A stretch of 64,000 nucleotides of DNA from Canna indica (GCA_034359265.1 CP136890.1:44676501-44740500); one strand, 5' to 3'. Counted from the stretch's first letter, positions 31,506 to 44,752 are shown. The notes: generated from the letters alone by a model not told the origin. Made by a program: numbers and translations.

Positions 31506-32885
31506 ATGGCACTAGAGAGTTTAGTGTCTTCATCTCCTAGGTTCGATGCCTCGAACTTTGGTCTTTGGAAATATAGGTTGTACACATATTTAAAGACTAA
31601 GGGTTTTGGTGTTCTTAACATGTTAAGACTAGAATTCATTGAACCTAAGGTTGACATGCATGCTTGGAGTGAATTAGATAAGAAAATGTTTAAGTATAAT
31701 GGAGATGCCATGAATTGTATACTTTGTACATTACCAAACGACATCCTAGAATAAGTCATGCATTGCTCTCCGGCTTGTGATTTATGGGCCACTTTAAATA
31801 TTTTATATGGTCATGCCAAAATCGAAGAGATTGACACTTTTGATGAAGGTGGTGGTGACAATGGTCACTCACCTACTACTAATCTCGGTTTTGATGCCCA
31901 TAGTGCTTCTAGTCAATGGAGCAACTCTAAGAGCCGAAAATGAAAGGTGATTTGTCATGCTTGCAAGGAAAAGGGGCATGTGAAGAAAAATTGCCCTTCC
32001 ATGAAGAACAAGATAAAGAAGAGGTCAAACGCTTCCACATCATCATCTTATTCAAATGAAGCATCATCTTGCCATGACTATGAAGCCACATCAAAAGATT
32101 GCATCATAAATGATAACAATGAGGTACACTATTCTCCTTCAAGTCATGTTAATGAAAATGATAGCATTAACTCATCTAGCTCTCGTGATTTGCTTTATGA
32201 TGAATTAATGTATGAGTACAAAAATATGTATGCCTTGCTAATTAAAAAGGATAAGGAAAATAAAATATTAAAGAAAGAAAATATAAGGCTTAATTCTCAT
32301 TTGCATGAATTCAAATTGGAAAATGAAAAATTGAAATCTTGGTCATTTGATTCATGCCATGATGATATGGAATTTGAGATTAAGGACTTGAAACATAAAA
32401 ATAATAATTTAAAGAATGAAAATAGCATGTTAAAAACTCAATTGCATGCTATTCAAAAATCCATGAATGATTTGAAAAGTGAGATTATTCTCTTGAATAA
32501 GAAAGTAAATGAATTAAAAAATGCTTCATCTCCTAAGAACACTAGAATGAAAAATGCTTATGTAAAGAATGCCAATGTTAAGCATTCTACCATTAAACCT
32601 CATGTTCAAAAGAAGAATGTTTCCTTTAAGAATGCTCATGTTCATCATAGCTTACATGTCAAGCATTCTAGTGATAAATTACATATCCATAGCGAAAATA
32701 AAAAGTTTCATGGACATGGTTTTTGTTGTGGTACATATGGCCATGCAATCTATGATTGTGCATTTAAGAAGAATCCAAGTGTTGCCAAGACACTTTGGAT
32801 ACCTAGGCCAACTAACCCCCAAGGACCCAAAGCCATTTGGGTACCAAAAGTCTCTTGCTCTATTGTAGGGGGAGTTACCACATAA
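31506..32885 (+). pseudogene. Copia C gag (type 1, gag-only unit)
   Basis: Frame starts at 31506 (RFDASNFGLWKYRLYTYLKTKG), interrupted by stops at 31752 and 31941. It has an N-terminal gag domain, a first zinc knuckle CHACKEKGHVKKNC (about 31953-31994), a Ser-rich linker, a long Lys/Glu/Asn-rich coiled coil (32200-32520), His/Lys-rich repeats (32540-32690), and a second knuckle (32724-32758) whose first Cys is now Gly, ending PKAIWVPKV as in Sirevirus gag. The stop TAA at 32883-32885 is followed by non-coding sequence, not protease. Only two stops break it. Confidence 0.83.
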
Positions 32886-33476
32886 GGATAAAGAGAAATG
32901 AAGAGTTGAAGTTGACCATGGACTTAAATGAAGATTCATCCTTTGGTTGCAACTTCAAACCATCATGATGCCATATGTATGGAAATTGGCATCTAGGTAC
33001 ACTTTGTATCATCTCCTTACTTTGGTTAGTTTCATTTTAGTTGGAGTATATGATACATGTTTGATTTGAGTTGTTTTCTCCGCTCTTGATAAGAGGTTTT
33101 TTTTTTTTTTAAAAAAAGATTTTTGTTTTTGATTTCCAGTCTCTTCGGAGACCTATGTAGCCTATAGCGGGCTCATGCGACCTTGCGGTTTTAAATCGTA
33201 GGCTAATTGTGGCCTTTCGGTTTCTAACCAATAGGAAGGGTTGAAGATCTTACTTTTCAAAATTTTATATTTTGAGATCTCTCAATTCGTTTTGGTTTCA
33301 TGACGATTCTACTTGAAACGAATTTATCACTATCTAGCTTAGGTTGAAATTCTCAAATGAAGATTTCTATTTCACCTTTGCTATTTAGTATGCTAACTTG
33401 CTAGTTGTTAATATCATTGTGCTACTAATGATTTTTGGCTTGCAAGTTAACATTTATGAAAATGGAAGGCTAATAA
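32886..33476 (+). other. Conserved non-coding tail after type 1 gag
   Basis: No frame. It aligns throughout with 63451-64000, the sequence after the other type 1 gag, including CTCATGCGA-CCTTGCGG, GTAGGCTAATTGTGGCC and AACCAATAGGAAGGG. It holds a hairpin GTCTC-TTCG-GAGAC at about 33140-33153 and a poly(T)/poly(A) foldback at about 33090-33117. Broken at 33476 by the junction with a gypsy element. Confidence 0.65.
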
Positions 33477-35943
33477 TTAGGAGAAAAGGATAAGTTTGAC
33501 AAAATTCTCATGCAAGAGGTATGTCTTTGAATTTCGTAAAAATCTTAGAGTAAACCAAATTAGGTCGTCAATGAAGATGATCACAAAGCTGTCCAGGTTC
33601 TCCTTAAATACCCGGTTCATTAGGTCCATGAAGGTAGCAGGTGCATTGGTTAGGCTAAAGGACATCACTAGGAACTCATAGTGACCGTAGCGAGTCCTAA
33701 AGGCCGTCTTAGGCACATGATAGTCCCGGATTCTCAACTGATGGTACCCGAACCTTAGACCTATCTTTGAAAACCATTGTGCCCCCTGCAGCTGGTCAAA
33801 CAGATCGTCTATCCTCGACAATGGGTAGCGATTGTTGACGGTCACCTTGTTCAACTACCAATAGTCGATGCACTTGTGCATCGACCCATCCTTCTTCTTC
33901 ACGAAGAGAATCGGTGCACCCCAGGGTGACAAGCTCGGCCGGATGAAACCCAAGTCTAGCATTTGCTGCAGTTGCACCTTTAACTCCCTGAGTTTGGCCG
34001 GTGCCATCCTATAAGGTGGAATGGAAATTGGTTTCACCCCCGGCTGCAGGTCAATGCAAAAATCAACTTCCCTTTTGGGCGGCAATTCTGGCAATTCCTC
34101 GGGAAACACATCAAGAAATTCATAGACCACTAGGATTCCGCTGATATTCCTTGCCTCACCCCTTTCCTCCTTGGCCACAGATACGAAGGCCAGGAAGGAT
34201 TGGCAGTCGCCCCAAAGCAGCTTACGAGCCTTTAGGGCTGAGATGACCCCTATCGGCTTGCTACCTCCCTCCCCTTGGAAGGTGAACTGCGGTAGCCCAG
34301 GCTTATTAAACATCACTATTTTAGCTCTGCAATCCAACATCGCAAAGTGCTCTGCCAACCAGTCCATGACAAGGATGACATCAAGCTCAAGAGTGAGTAG
34401 GAGTGTCAAATCCGCACTCAGCACATGGTCGCAGATGAGCACTTCACAACCTTGGTATATTGAATTTGCTAGGATTGCATCGCCCGTAGGCGTTGATACT
34501 ATTAATGGCCCGTCGAGCATTGAGGCTACCATTGGCAATTTCGTAGCAAATATGGCTGACACAAATGAGTGCGTGGCACCCGGATCAAATAAAACATATG
34601 TAGTAGACGAGCATACTAAAATAGTACCTACCACCACTTCTTTGGACGCCTCTGCCCCATCACGGTTCATAGCATATACCCGCGCAGGCGGCCTCTCTGA
34701 ATGATTGGTCTGCGGCCCCTTATTCTGTGTCTACCCCCTCTGAGCTACTGACCCCACGGACATAGGTGCCTCTCCCTTAGACTACTCAGGCTTCTGACCA
34801 GTTCCCTCAGGACAGTCCTTCTTGAAGTGTCCGACTCGGCCACACTTGAAGCAAGTGTTCGTGCGGCTAAGGCAGGACCCTCAGTGCCTACGATTGCAGC
34901 TGCCACACTACGGCATATCGGATCTCTGAGAACCACCTCCTGACACTGCCGGCCTCACTGACCTCGGTCCCTGGGCCCCCACGGCCCCGATTGACATTCT
35001 GCCCTCGGCTTTGCTGATGGTCTGTCGCGGTCATTGCCCCCTTAGAGTGACAAGGTGGATTGCCAGAACCCTGCGACCAAAACTTCTTCTTAGCTGGCCC
35101 GTCATTCCTCTCAAATGGCACCAAGGGTTCTTTCCGCAGGGCTTTATCCACTACCTGAGCCAGAGTAGAGTCCTCAGTGTAGTGGATAAGCCTACCAATC
35201 TGTGGCCTTAGACCTGCCACGAACCTCTTGACCCTGGCGATCTCAGACGCCACTAGGGTTGTATGGTACTTTGCGAGACGGTTGAACTCCATCTCATATT
35301 CTGATACTGATATGCCTCTAGATTGGTGCAACATCTCGAAATCATGGGCGCGCTAGTTGCGAACACTCATGGGTAGGTACTGCTCCTCCACAGCCGCCCT
35401 GAATTCCTCCCACGTGGGAGGTCGTACGCCAGTTGCCCTGTAGGCCCTCCAAGTGTGCAGCCAGACCTTTGTCGGTCCCCTCATCTGAAGACCGACCATA
35501 CGAGTAGCTGCCTCTGACGAACACCCCAGCTCCATGCATAACTCGTAACAATCCCCCAAGAATTCTATCACTTCCACCTGACGATCTATTCCGAGGAACT
35601 CTAGTGGCTTTAGTGTGACGAAATTTGCATAGGTTGGGGCCCCTAGGGTTCTGACCATGGGTGTTGTCGCCTCTACCACTGGAACTACAGGCACTGGCTG
35701 AGGCGGTGGCTGCTGAGGCTGCTACTACTGCTGCTGCATCTGCTGTCTCAGTTCCTGCTCCCTAAGGAGCGCCTCAGTTAACTGATTCACCTGAGCGTGT
35801 AGTTGAGCAACCGCTGACTCTTGCCCTTGACCCTCAGATGGCTCCCTATCTCTGCTCCAGGCCCAGCCTCGGCCTCGACCTCGGCCTTGATGTTTTGTCG
35901 AGTTACTGCCACTGCCGCTCAAAGCAGCATTTGGAGCCTCCAT
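33477..35943 (-). pseudogene. Gypsy D gag-protease-RT, degenerate
   Basis: Starts at ATG 35943 with MEAPNAALSGSG and an Arg/Gly-rich stretch. Gag core RGPTKVWLHTWRAY at about 35450. The zinc knuckle CFKCGRVGHFKKDC (about 34855-34814) is intact, unlike the sister copy. In the protease (34640-34350) the DSG triad has become DPG (DPGATHSF). RT has two adjacent changes to Trp and stop after CIDY (about 33855), both C to T on the coding strand, then an intact FIDD box at about 33590 before the frame decays. Gag carries stops at about 35725 and 35355. Confidence 0.87.
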
Positions 35944-36145
35944 TGCACTATCATAGAAGAGAAAAAGAGGTTGTCTGTCACATAATAAATTCTTAACAAA
36001 AACTCTTTAAACTTACTAACTGTATGGTGCGCTGAGTGCAGGAGTGGTCACCCTATTTCGTAGCATAACTATATCGTATGTCGACATGCTAGCATATGTC
36101 TCATACGGTACCCAACACTGAGTCATAGACAAGACCTAACCTAGT

Positions 36146-36157
36146 GCTCTGATACCA
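36146..36157 (-). other. Gypsy D primer-binding site
   Basis: Minus strand TGGTATCAGAGC, initiator tRNA-Met complement, four bases after the LTR end GGGTGTGACA. Confidence 0.8.
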
Positions 36158-36161
36158 ACTT

Positions 36162-38871
36162 TGTCACACCCCAGCTAAGGGTAGTGTGATCGGCCAAGGC
36201 ATACATCCTACCCTGTAGCCTACTATCTACACTAACATAGAGAAACTAGAACATGTCGACGAAAAAGAAATCTCAACACAAACTTTATTAAAAGTTTTCA
36301 AGTTCACAATTTTTATGTTTTCAAACTAAAGAAGAAAACCAACATCAGAACAACTGAAAGTCTCAACTATCAAAGTTTTACAAACTTTTTCCAAAATACA
36401 ACTCTCAGTACAAAAAAGAAAACAACTACTAAAACACTGGACTATGATTCATGGAGGCCGCTACGAGATATGGTACCACCTCCCGCCCACCAGCTACACC
36501 ATGTCGACAGGTCACAATCACTGCTCATGCTCTGCAAAAACAAAGAAACAAACTGTGAGTCCACTTGGGACTCAGTGAGCGGTTCTAGCGAACCTCCACA
36601 TAATCCTCAATTATTCAAGCATGACATATAATGCAACATAATGTATATTCAGGGAGGTAAGCTACTTTTAACGTGACAACTAACCCCATGGGTCATTCTG
36701 CATAAACCGAATAGGTGAAAACCTGCCATCTCGATCTATCAAGCCTCCGGCATCCGACCCTTGGGCCTACTTATGGTATAAAAATCCCAGCTACAGCCGG
36801 CCCTTCCTTACAAGGTAGAATCATACTAGCCGTTCGGCCACATCATATCAAGATGTAAACAAGCAATCCCGGGCCATCGACTAGGATGGTCCACTAGTCT
36901 CCGGACACCGTCTGGGGTAAGGATAGCTAGTCCCACCCAACTGGGGTCTGGCACCTAGCGGGCCCGCTGGCGCACCTGAAGACCCAAACACTAGCTGAGC
37001 TAAGCATTGGTCATTTCCGACCTCCACGCTTCTCGGCGGACCATCTCAAGCACATCACACAATCAATTGACCTAGGGTTTCCTTATATACACTTCGGGCC
37101 ATTGCCCGTATCTGGCCCTAATCCTAGCTACAGGGTCAACAAATTAATGCTGCAATTTCAAAATATGTACACCTAAGAGTTCTAGGTTTCCAAAATGTTT
37201 ACTAGAAGTCCTAGAAGTTATATCATCTCCTAGCTAAGTTTCCATATATGCTGAGCATCTCGCAACTTCCTACATGTTATCTAACATTATACACTACCTT
37301 GGGTGAGGAATTCCATGTACCGACCTTGGAATTCCGCCCATGAACATTTTAGAACAGCATGTATAATCTAAAAAAAAGTAAGCATACTTTACAACACCTA
37401 CTATATATAGCCACGATATTCATACATAACAATTATACACTACCTTTAGAATTAAGCTCAATAAGAAACAACTTATCTAGCATAGCGAGGTAGCAATGAA
37501 TTCAACAATGCATGAAATACTAAGCATGGTAAACAAATACATCATTTCAAAATTTAAAGATTGAAAGAGCTAAGAATGGTCAATAAGCTAACATTCCTAC
37601 AATCTCATAAATCAATAAATTTACTTACTATGATTAGTGTTTTTCCTATGTATCATCATGCCTCTTTAGTTTTAACATTCTAACCATGGAAGTTTCCATC
37701 TAAAGATCACCCTTTCCCTCCCCCTAGGCTTGGCCAAGCCTTGAGCAAGGTGAACCTTGCTCGGCCATGCCTCTTAGGGTAGCAAAGGGAAAGAAGAATT
37801 TAGCTCCGACCCTAACTCTTCGTCTCCGATATATCTTAATTTCATGTGGACTGGTTTACCCCTTCCCCTACCCCTAGTCGAACCCTTCTCATGAGGTTTA
37901 GGGTTCATTCGGCCACACCTAGGAGTTCTAGGGAAGACAAACTTTTTAACATGTGAAATCGACGACGGAGAATGCTCTATTAATAAATTTATAATCATCT
38001 AAGGGCTCTACTTCCGTCAAGGGGATTGGGGAAAATTTTGGCATGACCTTTCCCCTTTCCCCATGATTCAGCAGACCTAGATCTGAGAAATCGATGAGGA
38101 AGCAAGACGATCCGACAAGATTTCGTACAAAACAGTGAATACACAACAATGAAACCAAGATCCGTCGGAAGGATCGCGAGAAATACACCCTAACACATCT
38201 AGGGTTCGGCTACCCTCCTCCCCCAATCTTTCAAATTCTAACCACTCACCTTGATTGCGGAGAACAAAAGATCAGATGACAATGACTTTGAATCTTCCGG
38301 CGACGACACGAAAACTCGATTCGTCGGAAAATTGCGAGAAAACATGATCCTATCACCACTAAGGGTTCGGCTACCTGCCTCCCCCTTTTCTTCAAATACA
38401 ACCACTCACCTTGATTGAGGAGGATGAAAGATCGGATGACAACAACTTCAAATTTTTTCGGCGACGGTGCGAAATCTCAGATTGACCAAATCCCCTTTTT
38501 CCTAGCTAACTCTGCCCCTCTCCTAGGCGCTGCCCTTGTGTGACTCAAAGATGAGTCACACGGCACATGGATGAGGGATTTTAATCCATCATCAAACCTT
38601 CCTTAATGGCCCTAGACTCTTAATCACGACTCGACTAAACCCGATCTCGACTTGGGTTCCGACTCTTCCCACAACACGAGTCGACTTAAACTCGATTAAA
38701 GTATAATGCATAAAAGGAAAGAGTCATTTACCTAATTTAATTGCATACATCATTAGTCGAGTCATACCTTTTCACTCGAGGTGATCCTAAGGCTCGACTC
38801 GACTATCCCTAGGTCCGGCGCACTGCACCAAAATAGATTTTTATATTAGGAAATTTTTCTTGGGTCTTACA
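36162..38871 (-). repeat. Gypsy D 5' LTR, full length
   Basis: A 2710-bp LTR from TGTAAGACCC (38871) to GGGGTGTGACA (36162). It is the reference copy for the solo LTR at 21740, the fragment at 25412 and the scrap at 6226. No protein frame of note. Confidence 0.88.
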
Positions 38872-38884
38872 CTTAATTAGAATC

Positions 38885-40554
38885 TGTTGGTGAAATGATC
38901 ACACTAGAGGGGGGGGATGAATAGTGTGTTGACTAAATTTTTCACCTAATTCTGATTTAATCATTTCTTAGACTACTTAGGCAAATTGCAATTTATCGAC
39001 TAAATGCAGAAGCAATAATAAAACAATTTTAACACAAGCAAGAATATCAATGCTATCACCATTATTTATAGTGGTTCGGACCCAATGCCTACTCCACTAC
39101 CTAAGCACCCCGTTTAGAATTTCCAAACTAAATTTTACTAGATTAATTATTTCCATTACAAAGAGGACTTTACACCGGAAAGTCTCTGCTCTTAAATCGA
39201 AGGCACTTTCACATCCGAAAGTATCCCACCTTCCTACCAAGTGCACTCTCCCACCTCAACCTAAGGGATAACTCAACTAATCATAGTAAACTATGTTTAC
39301 AATGGTGGATTTAAGCCTTATCACCAAGGCAACCACCAACTCAATCAACCAAGCACTCTAGGTTTACACAAATGATATACAATGAAAATAAACCACAAAA
39401 TATACAAAAATTGGAGCAAATAAATAATACAACAAATACTTAGCCCCAAAGAAAACTCCCTAGTCCTCTTGATGCCTTAAGATGATGAATTGGTGAAACT
39501 TCAACGCTAAATGGAGGAGTGGAGATCAAACTAGGGTTCTTGCAAGGATGGCTCAATGAAAGCTTGTAGAAATGCTTAGGATCACTCTTTGAGGCTTGGA
39601 AGCATCAATGGTAGGCTAGAAATGAGTTTGGGATTGGTATTTATAACCCCCCAAACACCAAGGCTCATCAACGGGCATTTTTCTGCCCGTTGCCGATGAT
39701 CGGTCGCTTGCCGGTCAATCGTCGGTTGACTCACCGAGCGACCGAAGGCTTACTGTCGCTTTTTGGCATACTTCGATTGACCGTTTGGTCGATCGACTTG
39801 CCTACTGCCAATTTTTGGCAGCATTCGATCGATCGACTGGTCGACCGAAATTGGGCAGACTGCTTGGTTTGGCTGAGTTTTTTGCTTGTTTGCTTGTTTC
39901 TAGGTTCCGTCTTCACTAAGTCTACTTATATAATATTTATTAAATTAAAGTTAATAACTTTAAAACATAAATATTATATAAGGATTACCCCTATTTGGAT
40001 TCAATAAAAATGTCTTAAAAACCAAAACCCTTAAGAATCAAAATCTAACTTTTGGGGGCTAGTACAAATTTCCAAAAAACAAAAATTTTATAATCTCCGG
40101 GGTCAAATATGGGTATGGTAAAGGCTTCCAAAAATTCCTTTAAAATACCTTGTTATCTAGTTTTTACCCAAGGAATAATTACCGGTACTTTTGGTGTCAA
40201 GAAAATGTCTAAGTTATATAGCCCTCTAAGGAGCTCCCTAGGCTTAGTGAATTCCAGGAACATTTTCTAATTTGCCGATTTTTCATGTTTTTGGGTTCGA
40301 ATTTGGTTTTGGGGTTTCTTTCCTTCATCATGAGGATTTACAATTTATCTAGACACCCTAAATCTAAACTCTCTATTCCCGAAGAATCCCGAGCGTCGAC
40401 GAGCGTCCTTGCTGATTTCTTTGATTTTTCCGATCACGGACATCGTGCACTAACCGACGTGGAACCTGAAAGTATTTCTCAATGAAACATTAGTTCCATG
40501 TTTGTTATTATCAAAATCGAGATTAAGACCAAGGTAGAAAACATTAGGCCAACA
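38885..40554 (-). repeat. Copia type 1 solo LTR
   Basis: Minus strand from TGTTGGCCTAATG at 40554 to CATTTCACCAACA at 38885, with no attached internal sequence. Flanks GAATC and GAATT are a near-perfect 5-bp duplication. At 1670 bp it is the longer LTR subtype also seen at 45198 and 50678. Dyads at about 39700-39855, TATA box on the minus strand near 39640. Confidence 0.82.
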
Positions 40555-40736
40555 GAATTGTCCACTGTGGACTCGTGCTGGAATCGTCCACTATGGACTC
40601 GTGCTGGAATCGTCTATTGTGGACTCGTGCCGGAATCGTTCACTATGGACTCACGTCAAAATCATCCGCTGTGGACTCGCATCAGAATCGTCCACTTTGG
40701 ACTCGCATCGAAATCATCCATTGTGGACTCACATTG
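40555..40736 (+). repeat. 26-bp minisatellite, seven units
   Basis: Seven 26-bp units of the type GAATCGTCCACTGTGGACTCG followed by a variable TGCTG-like end, no indels, starting at the first base after the solo LTR. Each unit holds the inverted pair GTCCAC-GTGGAC. The 26-bp period rotates the frame, so it does not encode a repeat protein. Confidence 0.88.
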
Positions 40737-41194
40737 CCATTCACAAATTTAGAAAATAAATTAATCATGACGAGTCAATACATTTCACGTACACATCGAC
40801 GAGTCAGGTTTTAATTTTGCAAAACCTTAGATCCATTCGGGGGTTGTATGTTTGTGTAAACAAAGTAGATGATTCTTTATATCACGTACAACTCTTGAAT
40901 TATCCCTGATTGAACAATTTGGGAACATAATTATTTGTACTGCACTTAGTTTTTTCTTTTAGTCATTATTCATTTTCAAATTTTGGTTGTTGTATCTACC
41001 TTGTTCTTCGATACGCGCCCATATGATATGCGTATTCGGAGAACTGTAGGGAGATGCTGCTGAAATTTAGAATGAAGTTAATGACTAAAATAAATACTTA
41101 GTACAATATGAATAACATGAATCCCGAATGGAATAGGACCATCCCACCTAAAGACATCAACTGAAGATATTGTCAACTTTTTGATAGAACATGT

Positions 41195-44100
41195 AAGGCG
41201 ATCGAAGTTGGATGTTCCAACGAATTCATCGTGGAGCTATAACAGATGAATTTCGAGTAGGTGTAACTTCTTAAATTTTTCCTACTCGAATCGAAAATTT
41301 TTGGATGCCCGTGCCGGATCAAATCAAAAATTTCGAGCTATAACTTCTTAACTTCTTAGTGGTGATCAAATGCGATGCCCGTGTCGGAAATATTCGAATA
41401 TAAGATTTTTGGATTGGGAAACTGTTACAATGCATCTATATATAAAAGGATCCACACCAATATATTTTGTATGGAATTATCACAGGGAGCCACATGTAGT
41501 TGGGACGTCGAGCAATCTTGTTGTCCATAATCATGGTGAATCTTCTAATATCGTTGTTTCTTCTTCCAATCCACCTAATCCTTATAGAACAATGATTCTG
41601 GATAGTCTTGGCAGTCAATTCTATTTAAATGATAAAGTTGAGTAAGTTACTGAGATATCAGTGCCACTAGATAATACGATAGTTAAAGTCACTGAAGAAT
41701 AACCTACGATACAGATTGAATTTCCGAATAAGGAGGCTGCATAATTTTATGAGATGTTTAAAGCTGCCGATGAACCTTTGTATGAGAATTGTCCTAAATA
41801 TACAAGATTTTTGGCAATGACGCAACTCCTAAATATCAAGTCCGATTGTACTATCAGCGGAGTTGCGTTAGATTGGATTGCAGGCTTTATCAATGGAATG
41901 CTACCTCCAGCTAATAAGTTTAAGCCAACTTTTTATAAGACAAAAAAGTTGATGAGGACATTTGGGCTTCGGTACGAAAAGATACATTCATGCCCAAATA
42001 ACTGCAGTTTATATTATAAAGAAAATGCACAGTTGGAGCAAAGCTTGGCATGTGAACATCCTCGTTACAAGGAGAAGAAATCGGTCCAACAAAAAAATAT
42101 CTTGTTTAAGGTGCTTCGTTATTTTCCACTAACACCGAGGCTTCAATGATTATTCATGTCAGAAAAGACTACCCCCTATATGAGTTGTGATGATACAGTA
42201 ATGACCTGTCCATCCGATAGTGAAACATGAAAACATTTCGATAGATGCTCTCCTTCATTTGCTAGGGATACTAGAAATATCATATTGGGATTGTGCATGG
42301 ATGGTTTTAATATGTTTGGTAATTCGACAACTCCATATTCAGTTTGGCTAGTGCTGCTAACAGTTTATAATTTGTCACCGTCAATGTGTGTGAAAGATGA
42401 ATTTATCTATCTTTCAATGATTATTACGGGTCCTACGGGTCATCGGAAAGAAATTGATGTGTTTATTCGACCCCTAATTGATGAACTAAAAATATTGTGG
42501 GTTGAGGGAGCTATCACTTATCGAAGGTTCCTACCGTCTAACCATCAATATTGAAGGAATCGTGACAAATTTATCAAGGGTAGAGTCGAAAGAGATAAGC
42601 TACCATCGATGTTGTTTGGTGAACATATGTTTGCATGTGTTGAATTGCTTCCAGAGATTACTTTTGGTCGGAATGTGAGAATTTCAGGCTTTGGTCAAAT
42701 ACATAACTGGTTGAAAAAAAGTATCTTTGGGAATTGCCGTATTGGAGTTCATTACTGATTCGGCATAATTTGGACGTCATGAAAATTGAAAAAAATGTGT
42801 TTGATAATATTTTTAACACTATGGTGGATATTTATGAAAAAACTAAATATAATGTAAAAACCCGACATGATCTGAAAATACTTTATAAGAGGTCGAAGTT
42901 AGAGTTGCAAGAGGTTAACAAACGATTTCATAAGCCAAAGGCGACGTATGAGTTAAATAAACAACAGATGAAAGATGTGTACCAATGGATCAAAGAACTT
43001 AGATTACCCGATAGATATGCCCCAAACTTATCTCGATGTGTGAACATCAATGAATGCAAAATATCATGGTTAAAGAGCCATGATTGTCATGTATTCATGC
43101 AGAGATTGCTTCCGGTCATGTTTCGAGATCATCTACATGATAAGATTTGGGGTCCATTGACAGAATTAAGTATGTTTTTTATAAATATTTGTGCAAATGT
43201 TCTTCGAGTCGAAGATATATCAACACTTGAAAATAATATTGTTGAAATCATATGCAAGCTGGAGCAGTTTTTCCCTCCTACATTTTTTGACTCGATGGAA
43301 CATCTACCGATAAACTTGGCATAAAAGACATGATTTGGTGGCCCCGTTCAATACCGATGGATGTATTTATTTGAACGATACATGAATCGTTTGAAGAAAA
43401 AACTAAAGAACACCATGGCAGTTGAAGGTTCCATATCAGAAGCATATATAATTGAAGAAATTTCAACATTCTGCTCATTTTATTTTGAATCAACCATCAA
43501 GACAAGACTTAATCATCTTCCATGGAACGACGACGGGGGAGCTCGACCATCAAATGGGGGATCTCGGCCATTTGATGACTTGTCGAGGTCAATTACAAAA
43601 CGAAATTGTCTTCAAATGAGCCATTTATATTGGCATCTCAAGCTGAACAAGTATATTATATGCAGTATCCGTCTCGAAAAAAAGATAGGGCAGATTGACG
43701 TGTAGTCTGTAAGACTAAAGCAAGAGAAAAAATTGACCCGATAGTTGAAGAGAATGAGCCGACATATGACTTCTATCAAGAAGAGGATCCTTCCGAAGTG
43801 GATCTAGTTAGTCCAATACTCAAGGATTTGTTTACCCAGTTCAGTGAAAAAATTGTCACCTAATCTACAAGGCCTTCACCGAACAGATGCCCAATCCACT
43901 ATCTACAAAGTATAATATTAATTTGAGGATTTCACACTCCAAAATCCAACTATCAGTACTAAAGTGAATTGGAAATAACAAACAAACTATTTGATATTAC
44001 AAGTACTAACCAACTTGCCTCTCTATGACAACTCAATCATAGAGTAGTGTCCTCCACATAGTCTTTTTGTTGTAGTGAGTTAACAACCCAAATCCATCTT

Positions 44101-44752
44101 GACTTGAAGATAATTGTAGTAGTTTGTTGCCATCTATACACTCAGCAGTCTCAACTTCTCATATAACTGGCAACTTTGTTTACGCACATAGGAGACTTAA
44201 ATATCCATCTCATTTCTTTCCTCAAATATAGAGAGAGCTAATCAACTCGCATAAAAGCCAGTTAATACAAGACTTTAACTACACCAGCTTCAAACTCAAA
44301 AGACAACCAAAATATATCATAATGCTTCGGCCATAAAAGCCTCAGAAAAAACCGCCCAGCTCATCAATGAAAAATCACATCACTTCTTCCATAAATGACC
44401 AAGTGATTAAAGATGAATATTAAGACAATAATAACTACTCAAGAAGCATAAATGATTTTAGTAAATAGAAAGGCATCATAGCAACAACATTAATTTCAAC
44501 ATAAACTTCACAGCATTTAGACCAGTTATAACTGACATACAACTAAGAACTTAACTACTATTCCTTTTGCCAAATATAGCGAACACAACATAAGCCAAAC
44601 ACCAACAGAAGTAGAATATGTTGATGACAACGATAATGAAATTAAAGAGGATAGAATGATGACGATGGAGAAGAAGAAGAATTTGAATATTCCGATACAA
44701 AAGAACAAGAAGAAGAGTATTACACGGATGATGATAATGACGATGATGAATA
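41195..44752 (+). pseudogene. CACTA TNP2-like transposase
   Basis: Near 41198 a frame gives DRSWMFQRIHRGAITDEF and at 41370 MRCPCRKYSNIRFL with LYIKG...IYFVWNYHRE, together the transposase-associated N-terminal domain. The transposase_21 region follows: LYENCPKYTRFLAMTQLLNIK (41775), GLRYEKIHSCPNNCSLY (41965), DGFNMFGN...YSVW (42300). Next come the DUF4218 region (43000-43500; LFERYMNRLKK, SISEAYIIEEISTFC) and an acidic C-terminus to 44752. TNP2 cuts and pastes the element in the nucleus. Stops and frameshifts occur in every domain, for example at 41643, 42148 and 43322. The stretch 43860-44520 has no homology I can see. Confidence 0.83.

Larger units (their letters stand above)
33477..38871 (-). 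mobile_element. Gypsy element D, 5' half
   Basis: Minus-strand gypsy of the same lineage as 10386-18925: 5' LTR 38871-36162, primer site 36157-36146, gag-pol from 35943 down to RT at about 33480, where it is cut by the junction with copia C. RNase H, integrase and 3' LTR are absent. Confidence 0.88.

Noticed and set aside
43899..44079. Small CACTA-like piece starting CACTATCTACAAAG and ending TTTGTTGTAGTG
   Set aside because: The ends match CACTA termini, but the 3-bp flanks (ATC, AGT) differ and subterminal repeats are lacking; it could be chance within an AT-rich stretch.
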